Assembly: GCA_016165875.1 (NCBI GenBank)
Contig: JABBOT010000001.1
Coordinates: 10,977,306 to 11,041,305 of the forward strand
Source: Acanthopleura granulata
Taxonomy: Eukaryota > Mollusca > Polyplacophora > Chitonida > Chitonidae
Direction of reading: 5' to 3'
Length of the DNA stretch: 64,000 nt
A model generated the notes under the pieces. It did not search any database and had not been told where the DNA came from. It saw only the letters and a list, made by a program, of their open reading frames with translations. Made by a program: the position numbers and the translations under genes. Of the stretch, positions 29,053 to 42,000 are shown piece after piece. How positions within the stretch are numbered: the stretch's first letter is position 1; each line of letters starts with the position of its first letter.

Positions 29053-30931
29053 CTGCAAAACGCACATGTATAACTTAGTTAATACACCATGTCACAAATA
29101 TTTATCAGTATTTCTACTCTGCTTTCCCACTTCATCCAAACACTGACATTCCATTCTTGTGTAGTTCATTGTTGTGTTTCCTCAAGTGATTTCATTTACT
29201 GGTATTTTCTTTCTTATTCAGGAAAATCATAGACTGTTGACAGAATCATCATGACTGAGCACACACACACTGACCACTCAGTTATAGTTATAGTGGAAGC
29301 ATTCTTACCAGCAGGTACAAAACTGTGGCATCACCATCTGGAGGTATTGCGCAAGGTTAAAAAGGTTATTTCTAGATTACAAAAGGATATTTCTATATCA
29401 TATGACATGACACGACAGGTATTTATTTCATTTCTGGTAATAATGTTTTTACACTTATGACATATTAAAATATTTTAACACATAAGGCATTGCAAGTCAA
29501 TAGTTCTGAGCAGCCACACTATAATTACCTGTTTCCCTGCTGTTGTAGGAGTTATCCTCCCTGATCCTGATGCCATGATTTCATTAGTACATGGACCTGC
29601 ATTAAATACAGAAAGTATTAACACAAACATTCGTTACATTTTATATGGACAAGAAAGGCAGAGAAACCACTTTGGCAAGCATTACAGGTCAATTCCTTGT
29701 TTTACATAACTGTGAACTATTATGCACTCAACATGGGCATGCCCTGGTGGAAGTATTGCTATCCAATGTTCGCATGTCCTATATGGCAATGGCCATGTAT
29801 GATGCTTGGTTAACGTAGCCCAGGTTTGATCATGCACTAATGATGACCAAGTCCTCCGATTGGTCAATGTAGCTGAGCACCAGCTACTTCTGGCCAATCA
29901 CAGTGATTAGTCATTGTCAGTAGATTTACAGGCTGTCACTTTGGACATAAAATCCAGTAGAAACTTTACTTTACAATCAAAACTTGTGGTCCTGTTGCTG
30001 AACAGTTCAAGTATACTGAGTGACCAGTGGGTTGAGGTGCTTGTGTGAATAGCCGGTCTCTGACTAAAGGTTGAAATACTTCTAAACCTGCTGGTCAGCG
30101 AATCTCAACTATACATACTGCACTGAAATCAGGAATTCTTAGAATAACCAAAATCCTTGCCACTGCAAGTAACAGGATTTGTAATGGTGAGGTTGCTGTC
30201 ACAGTGACATGGTTGTGACATCAGTTCATTGAAGAATCTACTATTCACAATGAACATCTGAGAAGCAATCTTGTCCATGCAACAGCTTGCGTAACATTTG
30301 TTTATTTCATGATTGAAAATCAACATAATACACAAAAATTTGCAAAACTGTATTAGTGCTCCAGATAAGTATTGTTTTATGGCAATACAGTACTCCTCCA
30401 AATTTTAGCCAAGGAGTACTGGATTATATCATAGGAGTGCTGGCTTATATCATAGGAGTACTGGCTACTCAGAGAAAAACCAGTTAGTGTAAATAAACCA
30501 TGCACATTTATTTACGCAAATAAATTAATTTAACGAACATAAGGCACTGCTCTCCAAAATGGACAGGATTTTAATTATTTAAGGTCAAAATATTTATGAT
30601 TCAGCTGGGCTGATACCAAAAAGCCACGTCACAGGCAAAAATTTAAAACCTTGTCAAGGAAGTTAGTTTTTGGACATATGCCTAAAGGCAACGCCGATGA
30701 GTTGGTCCAGATTTTAATTTCTAGGACCTCTAAGTTCTAAAATTCTTTTTTAAATTTCGACTTCTGTAAGAAATGGCTTTCTGGAATCGGCCCCTGCACT
30801 GCCATCAATTAAGACTCATGCATGTTTCTTTAATCGTCCCAACATTTAATCAAGTCAACACTGGCAATAATACTGAATTGCTTTTTTCCTGCCAGTTTTA
30901 CTAACAGAACAAATCTCTTCACTTCGTTTCT

Positions 30932-31021
30932 CATAGAGACAAACTCGCCACGATATGGCTGAGATATTGCCGATGTGGCGTTAAGCCATAATCATTCATT
31001 CATTCATTCATAGAGACAAAC
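30932..31021 (+). mobile_element. Ultra-short SINE-like insertion (64 bp) with 13-bp target-site duplication
   Basis: The 64-bp insert 30945-31008 starts 'tcgccacgatatggctgaga', forms a possible cgccac/gtggcg stem, contains gttaagcc and ends in attc repeats. A perfect 13-bp duplication (catagagacaaac) flanks it at 30932-30944 and 31009-31021. It has the same start base and design as the copy at 4617. Confidence 0.8.
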
Positions 31022-31088
31022 GAATGTTTGAATGATTATTATGGCTTAAAGATATGTCAATATTTCAGCCATATTGTGGTAAGAGAAT
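31022..31088 (-). mobile_element. Ultra-short SINE-like copy, reverse orientation
   Basis: The reverse complement reads ttaccacaatatggctgaaa then tattgac, ctttaagccataataatcattc. It sits tail-to-tail with the copy at 30945, making a ~60-base hairpin. No clean duplication is visible; this copy is older. Confidence 0.65.
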
Positions 31089-31429
31089 GCTTAACCCAGG
31101 AAGCAGTGAATGGTTTTCAAAACGACAATGGGCATATTAAAAAGTAGGTAAAAAGTAGTCACGTGCGGAAATGTTTAAAACGAGGTATCTGACCAGCAGG
31201 GCGAATCATCGCTGTCAAGTCCATAGATGACTCTGCAGCCACTGCACTCGTGTCGCGTCTGTCTGCACATTTTGTGTATTTAATGACTTAAATCGTTAGA
31301 CCGAATAGGTCTACAACATAAATACAACATAATTGTGTTGTACAAATTTAAGGCCAACCGGGTCTGCTTTAAATTTTCATTTCCAACTTACCAAACATTC
31401 AGCCATTCAGGCAACACTCCGTGTCAAAT

Positions 31430-31525
31430 CCACCGCCGATTCATCGCACTGCCGAATCGTGGACATTGTAAATACCGCGAGATCTCGTGGATCTTAACGG
31501 AAGGCGGATTTTTCGAAAAGGTACA
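31430..31525 (+). promoter_or_regulatory. Candidate NCAPH promoter region
   Basis: A CpG-richer island in AT-rich sequence. It contains the 10-bp palindrome cgagatctcg (31479-31488 region) and, at 31503-31517, GGCGG, four bases, TTCGAA. That resembles the paired CDE/CHR site of G2/M genes. A donor-like gaaaag|gtacat follows at 31521. The distance to the NCAPH ATG (33044) requires a non-coding first exon, which is inferred. Confidence 0.3.
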
Positions 31526-32618
31526 TTTTTTGTCCATAAAAGTGATGTTTTTAGTGCCATTTTTTCGGCAATAGATTTTCTGAAAGTAATAACAGTGAAG
31601 GAAGCAGTAACATGTCCGTAACGGCAGTATGTAAATTTTTCTATGTACCTCGATGTTTTTTACTTTTAGTAATAGAAAGTGGAGAGCTGTGGGAGATTGT
31701 TGTGTTGTTGTTGTCGTACCTCAAGTGGTGGATGAAATCGACAACTTCTTAGTTGTACACCTACTAGTACCGTGTAACAAGAAACCTTCAACCGGGCTGT
31801 TTTGAAAGGCTCATGTGTTTTTATATATTTTTATGGAGAGTTAGCAATAGTTTGGGCTGTCTTGTGTTTTTGTATCTGGCAAATGAAAATTTGACTCTTG
31901 AGGTTAGAGTTGAGCATCACTGTGTCATACTCACTCCCTGTGTAGGATATATGTAGTTCAAGTTCAACTTTGATTATAAACTTAACGACAATAATAATTA
32001 CAATGACAACAGTTTGGCACCTGTTTATTTCCTGAATACATAGTCTCTATATCAGCTAGTGCTGATTTCTGACCAGGTAGCCTATTGTGAAAGACAACAA
32101 TTTAGCATCTGTTTAATTCGTGAATACCTCACCTGTACATCAGCTCATGCCAATTTCTAGACAGATGTGGTAAATTGATGTTCCCTGCCATGTTGTGATT
32201 GACACCAGCCTTGTGCCATCAGGGCATGCAAAGCAAAGGCTTGAAACAGCATGTCATCACAATGAAAGAAAAGGCAGATGGGGATCGATTTCTTAGCTGT
32301 TACATGTATGCTTTACACCAACACCAAATTTATGGTAGATTAGGCGATATCGAGAAGTAGATTCTATGGCAATAGGACTCTGTGTCAAGCTAGAGCTATA
32401 AAACACTGTCATATTGCATAGGGCTATATATCAACCAAACAGGCAGAGAAACTGAGTGAATACAGTACCATGCAATCAAAGTTTTTATTGCACAACTCTC
32501 TGGTGAAGTGAAGCCAGAGGAAAGAAAGAAGGTGCAGAGACAATAGTTGTGATTTAAACCAAAATTACATGTGCCAGGTATAGGTTTATGAGGCTATGAT
32601 CAGTTCTTGTGCTGTATT

Positions 32619-32871
32619 GGACCATCCATAAAAACTGTTTGTTGGTCGTAACAGGACCCTATGAGAAAGAATACTGATTGGGTCAGTCATTAGGGACTTG
32701 CTTTTTTTTTAATTCTAGATTTTGAAAGACATAGGGATTTTTAAGAAATTAACATAGAGAGAGAAAAAAAAGAACAAGTTTATTCAAAATACCAATAAAA
32801 ACTTTTTAGTGTGTCCTTTTTATGGAAGGTCATTCAGGTTATGCCCAACACACACATTTTTAAGGATGGCC
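32619..32871 (+). mobile_element. Inverted-repeat element family A, full copy
   Basis: The left end is ggaccatccataaaaactgt then ttgttggtcgtaac. The right end, reverse-complemented, is ggccatccttaaaaatgtgt then gtgttgggcataac. Length about 253 bp. The internal A-rich part matches the copies at 14791 and 48843. Confidence 0.8.
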
Positions 32872-33043
32872 TTAAAAAACGGTAGCTGCAGAGAGCACAG
32901 TTTATGGCTGGATGACTGGTTGGTGAAAATACCAAGTGCTTACAAGTACTAATTAACATGATAGCCAAGTTCACATGTTGTTCACCATTTATCAAGCACA
33001 TGGTGATGATGATGTACATGTATATCTGTGCTGCAGTGACAGG

Positions 33044-36000
33044 ATGACAGCTATGGTGATGTCCCCTTTGGGGACTCCATTAGGCCCAGGCAGTGGGCTC
33101 TCAACACCAGCCATGTATGTTTCCCCATCTGCCCGAAGACAAATTGGTGTGACAAGTCCGGCCCCACTTCTCAGGACAACCAATGAGGACGAAAAGGAAA
33201 GGAGGGAGAGGAGACGATCAAAGGTGTTGGAAATACAAAGGAAAAATCGTGGCAGTCCATTAACTCCAACTGACAGGTGAAGGACATTAAAGCAGTTAAC
33301 AGTGTTCAGAAGAAGAGAATTACCTCCCTCCAAGGAAATCAAATTTTTCCTGATTGATGGCTTTGCTTTATGGTTTATGACTTAGGTTGATATACTGCTC
33401 ATTAGGTTGATATATGGCACAGGTTCTGTGTCAGCAATGCTTTGCAACTCCCATCTTGTGCTCTGTAAGATTGTCAAAATGCATGCCATAATATGTACGT
33501 GTACATTTTATAATTTTGCCTTCAGGTTGCGAGCTACGCCAATCAATGGACTCACAAGCAATCAGCTCTCAGATCACTACTCCAGCTGTATTAAATTGTC
33601 TACAGAAAATGTAAGTATATTGTCTCATAATATTAATGGGCATGCAGTTTTAATGTACATGTAGCTGTCATGCTGTACATAACAAAACGGAGCAATGTTT
33701 TCAGAAAATGTTTTTTAGCAAAGTATAGAAAAGGTTGGTATTTACTGCAGAAAGGTTAAGATAATTTAATACTTTACAGTAATAATATGAACAGACAAAC
33801 CAGCATCTTTTTAACTTTCTAACATTCGTACTGGATTTTGGAAATAAGACTTTAGGGTTTGCCAGCTGAAAAGGAGCTGAAACATCTGTAACTTTTTGGT
33901 ATTAAATTGCATAAAATAATGATCACAACTTTTGCTGATAAACAAGGTAAACAGAAAACTGTAAATTTTAATACACTTCATAAATGGGTTTTTTGGTTTT
34001 GTTTGTAGCGGATATACTGTTGGGTTATTTCTTATCTTTATTTTCATAACATACAGGTATTAATTGGCATGTGCCTGTCATTGTTTGTTTCAGAAAATTA
34101 ATTCCAGGAATGCATTTGGTTTGCATCTTATTGATTACATGACAGAGTTGCTGAAGAGAAAGGAGCTAGAAAATTTCCAGGTACTGGAATTTTAACATGG
34201 TTCAGCGATATGTGTCAATAATCCTTAGAAGGAAATTCTAAAATTGGTCTTTAGCTTAATTTTGTGTTGTGATACAACCATAAATGCTTCATCGGAAGTA
34301 TGGATACATTATACGATGGATTTTTCCATAAGGTTTGAATTATGACATTATGTTTGGATTGTGATGGAAAATCTATGTTTGTTGTACTCTAGGTAGCCAG
34401 CTCAACATTAGATGCCAGCGCCAAGATCTATGCTGGTCGTGTTGATGCTGTTCATGTGGAGACTTATAAGGTTCTCAGTGGTCTGGGGCGGGAAGGTGAT
34501 AAACAGGACAAGGAATCAGGTGGTGATGGTAAGCTCTCCTGATTAGTGTCCTCCTCTGTAACTGTGAGCTGTACTGGTGAGAACTGTAACTCTATGCTCA
34601 ACCGTGTCTGTAAGCTGCACTGGTGTGAACTGTAGCTCTGTGTTCAGCTGTATAACTGTAAGCTGTGCAAATGAGAAATACAACTTCTCACTTCTGTAAC
34701 TGTGAGCCATACTGATGAGAACTGTAACTGTGAGCTGTACTGATAGGTAGGAACTGTGACTGTGCAGCTTCTCATTCGGCCTGCACTGAATTACCTCCCC
34801 TGAAGTCACTCTCCCATATTAATGGCATGTTTGATGGCTTTCTGCCCGCAAAGTGCAACAAATAAATTCTCGTATATTTCTCAGTCTAAGACTGTTTGTC
34901 TCTTTTGATCATCTGCAGTCATTTTGTCTGTGCAGAATGTTTTGTCTGTTTATTAGGGAATAAAGAAGAACTCCACTGACTGCAGAGTAGGACACTTGTC
35001 AACCAAACTCTCTGATCAGGTGTAGCTGTCAGTTTTACTTATAAGTGAAAAATGTATCTCTGTGGACGAGGTAGCTCAGAGAAGTTTGTCAGACACTGGG
35101 TGCTGTGGCATAAGTAGGTTTTGCAGGCATTGCGTGAGGCTTGGTTATTACCCACTTTACTTCACCTATGAAACTTTACCGGCGTCAAGTATGTGTAAAA
35201 TGTCATAAAACATGGATTAATCATTAATTTGTTAATTTTCTCTACCTTCAGATGGAGATATTCCAGAGGAGGACGGGGATGAGCAGCAAAAGAAAAAGAA
35301 AAAAGTATTCTCAACAGATGTTGAAATGATTCATTACTCTGTTCTTGGTATATGGCAACCTGTAAAACACATGTTACTCTCAGAACACTGATTAAAATGT
35401 TTCTGTATAAAATTTGACAGCTATCGTCAGAATGTATTAGACTCTTATGAGTTCATGTAAATGTCCACTAATTTTGACATTAGCTGGAGATAGAAACTGT
35501 AAAGAGTGTCTGAAAATTATTCTGAAACAAAGTAAGTGAAGTTTCACACTTACTTTCTCTCACTTCGTTGTAGATAAGAAACAGCAAGACAGTTGAGACC
35601 AACTTGAAAAATATTAACATTAACAAACTGGACCTGGAATTTGAGGTAAGTTTAGTGTATTTATGTGCCATATCAGTATTCATGTTCAAGTGAATGTGAC
35701 TTCATTCGGCCCTTCCTTGTCCTCCACATACCTCAGGTAGTTGACCACTTAATTTCTGAGTATTACAGTGCCTTAGAGACGTGAAAGAGGATGGAGCTTG
35801 CTTGCTGTTAAAGTTTGGCTTCACAACCATTTTGGATTTACCTCGACTTGAACCTTAAGGTTTACTGTGCAGCCCACAATTCTTCAGGCAGTGTGATTAT
35901 CAGGGATTATGTGCTGTACAGTCATCAGCTGGTTTTGTGCTGTGCAGTCATCAGCTGATTTTGTGCTGTGCAGTTATCAGGTGATTATGGGCACCTCAGA

Positions 36001-39000
36001 CTACAAACATGCATCAAAATTTAAAACCCAGTGATGCCATTCCAATGTATAACGGCTGTCTTGGACTTAGGGTCACCTGTTTACTCAAAGCTAATTTTTA
36101 GCTGGGGATACTAATGAAGAAAAGGTATAAAAAGGAAAAAAAAATTATATTTTATTTAAATTTATATTTATTTGCTGCAGGTTGACCCTCTGTTCCAAGT
36201 GATGTCAGCAGCATTTGATGAGGGCGGTACTGGTGGTCTGCTGATGAACCATCTGCGCTGCCTGGATGACAGTTCTCACCTGGTGTTTGACTCGTCAACT
36301 ATCATGATCGGGGCTGACAGGACAACCAGCCCGGAGCAGAGTCAGAAACTCATAGACCTAACAGAGATCAAGGGTATGAGTAGAAAGCTAAATGTACACT
36401 CTGCTTAATGTGACAAATCAAAAGGTGCAAGCAAAAACCTTATGTGTATAGTGTACAAGTGATATGTTTTGAATTCTGTGTTTGTGACTGACATTAAATT
36501 TATGTTTTCAAACATTCATTGGTGGATAGCAATGGCTTTTATGTAGCCTTACAGGGTCAAATACAGGCCATTTTTCTCATACCATTTACCAGTGCCTAAA
36601 TTAAAAAATGCAGTAAAACGCCCAAACTGAACCGCTCAAAACGCCCAAATTAAATGGAGACGAAAAATAAATCCCGCGTAAAATAAGGTAACAAAGCACG
36701 AGTATGCCTTGTGTAGTCGCGATGGTCGTGTGCATGTTGTTGTTGTATGCGACTTGTTACCTTATTCCATAATCATACGTCCTGTCTCGACAACAGTGAA
36801 CCCACTGAACCCAGTGCTTGATCTTCACGTGTGTATTGGAGAGCTTTGGACTTCTGGTTCGATGTGCTGAGAGCTTGTAAGATGCATATGAGAATAAGGT
36901 TCCATACGTCTTTTTCAGTTTTTGTTAATGGGCAGACAAAATGAGTTAAAATGCCACAGGATGAATCAAAAACAGCTGGGAAATCCCAAAGCAGAAATAG
37001 TGCCAGCTATGTACAGAAATGCAATGTGGACCATCTCAGTTTGACTGGTGGTGATATGAATAGATTTATTACCATAAAAAAGCAGGCGAAAAGGAATGAC
37101 AACCAGCTGGATCAAGGACAGTAGTTCGGCAGGGGAGACAAGGCAACACGGAATCTAATTTATTATCTCTAGTCTATTTAATCTGTTGTGAAATCAACCT
37201 CAGAAAAGATTGAACTTAAAAGAAAGGTTTTGAATTAAAACAGAAGTACTTGATTCGAAACGATCATTAACCAGTTCTCTTTAAACTGTTTTGTTTAAAT
37301 GTTATGTAATATATTAAATATTAATGTATCCAAACTGACTGCCATCATATAAGTGAAATATTCTTGAGTACAATGTAGAACACCGATCAAATAAATTGAA
37401 AAAACTTTAACAAATTAAACAATTCTCAATTTTAATACCCCAAATTAGCCAGAATGCTTCTCTGGTCATTTAGACACCCCGGAGCTTCCAGTGTCTCGGC
37501 AGTCCCTTGACCCTCTCAATGTCTCATTTACTGTGACTCACAGTCCTGACTTATGAAATTGGTGCCCAACTTAGAGACCTGTATTTGACCTTGCCTTAAA
37601 CATTGCCTTCTTAACATTTTTTTTTTTCTTTTATAATGTTATATTTTGATCTTACTGTTGAATTGATCAGTTGGATTTGTATTACTGTATGCTTTTATAC
37701 ATCACTAGCCTTTCAAGTTTCACTTCACAATACACTCGCCAAATGATGATGCAAACTATCAGTGTTACTTGATATACCATATATGGTCTATTTCTTGTAT
37801 TTTGAATTTATCTTTTCCGTTTCAGATATTTTCAAAGGCGTGGACCTGCAGAGCCTGCAAGTGTGTCAGGCTTTCTCAGAGTTCAAGTTCACGGACTGGG
37901 ATTACAGTGAACAGGTGTGCAATTGGTTATTTGAAAGTCCAAAAAATGTTCTGTTAGCAAGCTTCGGGCTTGGGTTAGGGCATTATCTTGCTGGAGCCAT
38001 GGTAAATTGCTATACTTCATCTTGAATGGGGATTGTATTCCATATTTATTTAGTTTTTTATCCAAGTATGAGTGTGCGTCTCTGTTTCATGTATTGTATC
38101 AGTGAAAGTGAGTAACCCTAATCCTAGTTACACTATTAAATCAAAATCAAAACATTCTGGGGTTTGTAAATTGGTAAACAAAACACAGATTGACTCAAAG
38201 GGACTAATTAAACTTGATGCATATTGGTTATAATATATTGCTTAATTTGAGAGTCAGGGGAAATGATAAGTATACTGGAGCTGTATTTCTTCCCTACCCT
38301 TCAGGACTTTCTGGGGAACAGACTGGGTAGGTCAGACCATGCCTTTGATTTGAATGCTGAGCCAGAACCCTTGCCTGAAGACACCGGGGAGGATGAGGTG
38401 TTTGAAGGGGGAGAGGACTTCCCCGAGGACAGGGACCACGAACTCAGTGACACAGAAGAGATTTGTCGGGGTAGGTATAGCAAATGAGGGGTGGGTGTCA
38501 GATTTGTAGGGCCACACACAACAGGCAGTGGCCGAGGTTGCAAGATTAGCCAGGTATACATGAGAGGATTCTGCAGAGCAAAAACAGAAAGGAATCTGAG
38601 GCAGGCAAACCAGCAAAATTACAAGTTACAGTACCACTGCGCACAGAGAGTTAAGCAGTCAACAGTATGAGCAGGGAACTAAATTGGCACTTTCAGCTAC
38701 ACATTGATCTGAGCCCAGAAACCTTCTGTTTTGAGCTATACTGCTTGAACAGTGTATAGAATCATAAGTAAAATATGCCTGCCTCTGATAACTTTTTTTG
38801 TTTAGCAGATACATGCAGTTCTCTTGTGTGGTTGGGTCAGGGTAGTCTGAGATTGGGCTGTGTAAAATTTATTTGAGGTGGTCCATCTATGTCATTGTAT
38901 TTATGTTCAGATTGTAATCATAATTGAGGTATGTTCTAAAATAATAATTAATTTGTTAGGAAGTAAACTTTGTTAATTAGATGATTTGAAAACCTTCCCA

Positions 39001-42000
39001 CAGCGTTTTGTTTCCCTCATGTGCCAGAATTGTCCTGTGATCATAGCAGCTGGGTGCAGACTTATTTACTGTCTAGTTGATGAGAAGGTAAAATGTAGAC
39101 TATATAGCTTGCATATATAAAGTGATGTAGCTTCATACATGTAAGCCACCCAAGCTCTACAGGATGATCCTGGGTCATCAAGTTATATGCTCTGATCTCT
39201 TAGTAAATTCTTTGCCTAAACTTTTTGCCTAAATCAAACGTGGAGTGTTTCTCAAAAAAATATTTAAGCCAAATACTATGTGAGTATAGTATTACATGTA
39301 TTTATTACATTTTATTACAAGTATAGTATTACATGTAAACTTTTGTGAAATTGGGCCCTGATGAAATTCTAGTCTAGAGATACCTGTTGTGGCCATGAAG
39401 TAGAGGACATGACATTCCTGCTCTGTATTGACTTTTCCTGAACTTTGATTGTTGCAGATGGCAATTACAATGGTGCTCAGAGTAGAGAACATATATTTGT
39501 GAAGGATGGAACAGAGGCAACCATAGGAAGAAAGACCCTCAGTAGTATAGCGTAAGTCAATATGTTTGTAAGAGAAAGTAGGCCTGTCCTCTGTAGCATA
39601 GGGTAAATCATTGTTTTTTTTTAATGAAAATAACTTCTGCAGTATAGGGTGACGGTGTTTCTATAGTAAGGAACACTTGATAGTATAAAGTCAGGGCTCA
39701 AAAAATATGGTTGCCAACTCACCAATGGTAACAAACTGAAATGCTGTGGCGAGTAAATATTTCAAAGCATTCGCCAATGTCACCAGTCGTCGCGAGTTTT
39801 TATTTGAGTTGCTCTCCACAATGGCAAAGAAAATTTGCAAATCCATTAGGATTTTTCACCAAAGCATGGAAAAAGATTTGGGTGACCAGTAACTTTCAAT
39901 CATCACATTGGCGAACTCTTTTTGAGCAAGCTTGTGTTGGCCTATGTCGCAGAGTGTACACATGATAGGAAGCTCTCTGAGCAGGATTTGGTCTATTTTT
40001 AGATGCATCTCGCGTGTGCCAGCATGGGCCACTCGCAACATGCTCTTTCAGGCCATGAAATTTGGGTGGTTGACACAACCCAAAAATCGGTTACAGGTTT
40101 TTAATCCTTTAATAACTGATCGTTCAGTTTCGCCATGGTGCGAAAACAGAGCAATCATTTGCGTAAATTGGTTAAGTGATTTTGTGGCTATTAAAGTCAG
40201 GTACCGCTTAGTAGTTTTTTCCTCTTATTTACTCTAACTTCTCCAATGCCTTTCATTTAGCTCACACTAACAAGGCCAAAGAATACCAGTATCAAACAGA
40301 GCTCACCATGAATCTGAAGCGGTGTCAAGCCATGTTGACCATCAGTGTACATATGTACTTGATTTAAATCCTGGCGACATGTTATTCACTGCGCAGATAA
40401 CAGGAACTCTTTACAAAACTGGAGTTCTTGTTCAGTGGCATTCTGATGTTATGTTAATCGAAAATTGTGCGATTGAAGGCCAATCCCTGGTAGCTTGGAT
40501 TTATCCAAACTGCATGAAAGCTCTGACACATCTAGCCTAATTTGAATCGCCCCGCATTCTCCCCAAACAACACATGCAGACACAACGGTTTCACTTATCC
40601 TACAAAGGCCACACTGACACAATTACGTGTTGTCCATCGACGTAGATGGCCACAGGGAACTATTTGAAAATTTTGCGCCAAATTTCGCAGCTTGCTTTCC
40701 CCACTCTTAATGTCACCAGATCACTCTGTGTAGTTTGTTGCACCAGTCCATGAGTATTTTTTGTTTGTCTATTCTGCCTTCAATCAGTGGTTTTTGAATT
40801 TTAACTGGTGTTTAGTTTTCTTAGCTGGTTTTAAGCAAATGCGTCAGTTTTACCTGTCTTTGTGTGTTTCGTTATCTCAATAACCATATACTGACTCCTG
40901 GTTTAAACATGTTGTCACCTCAATATGTCTGAAATACTGCAAAAGCGGTAGTATTTCCATAATCATTCAGTAAGTGTTTGCTTTTCTTTCCTGGCGATTG
41001 TTGAAAACTTATTTCTGGTATGCACTGAAGTTCGGTATACTTCTGCATAGTCCAAGTAAGAACCAAGTGACTGCCAAAGTCATTTTATTATTCATTCCCG
41101 ATACAAGCGTGACGAGTGGATAATATATCTATTCACCAAGCTGGTAAATGATTATTTCTTTTACCCATCAAATGGCTCCTAAATTAAAATGGAAAACACC
41201 AATGAAAGAAATAAATAAATAAAAAATATGTCATGATGTCCTGTTTACAGGAATGGTACTTTGGTCTCCCTAATACAGGTGTACACACTATATCATGTTT
41301 TTCTGTTACAGGAGTGGTACTTTTGGCTCGCTGATACAGGTGTTGGCTGAAGAGCCCTCCGAATACTCGTACTTCAACACAAACCTCCTCAACACATGGG
41401 CTGGACCCTCTCACTGGAGACTGCGACCAACATGTAAAGGCTTCTCCCACCCTATGTTGTATCATTACATTGACACTAATGTTGATATATATCAGAGCTA
41501 TTTCTGACAATGTACAATGAAGTTGGTCTTCCACAAGGATTTAAAACAGTCATGTGCACACATAGAATGTTATAGAGCTAAGAAGAGTATGCATTGTAGA
41601 AATGTTGAGTAGTTTGAATTTCCTTTTAAAGGATTACTGCCTTTGTTATTGTAATCCTCTGTGTAGATTGTACAGGTGGGATATAGGTCTTGTGGTTGGA
41701 ATGTAGGTCATGTGGTTATTATGTAGGTCATGTATAGATATGGATATGCTCTAAATCATTGCAGAGGGATGTAGATAGTTGGAGAGGGACGTAGATCACG
41801 TGGGTGGGAGATAGATCAGGAATCCTCTGAATTACAGCAAATAGTTGTAACAGTGTAGCAATTTATGATGCCAGGCTGGGAATGATTGTTCACTTACCCA
41901 GTGCAGTCATACATTGTACGGATTGCTCTGTCCTATTTGTGTTTACCGTATGCTATGATGATTTACCACCGAGAACCAACACCTTAATGGTCATGTGACT

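Larger units (their letters stand above)
29060..31300. other. Intergenic between SFR1 and NCAPH, no gene seen
   Basis: AT-rich sequence. A small tandem repeat around 30410-30475 has three copies of 'taggagtactggcttatatc' a. Open frame 29251-29460 ends at a possible donor but resembles nothing I know. Two SINE-like insertions at 30945-31083 are listed separately. Confidence 0.5.

Noticed and set aside
29251..29460. Possible first exon of an unknown gene (69 codons, donor-like end)
   Set aside because: No homology recognised and no partner exon downstream.
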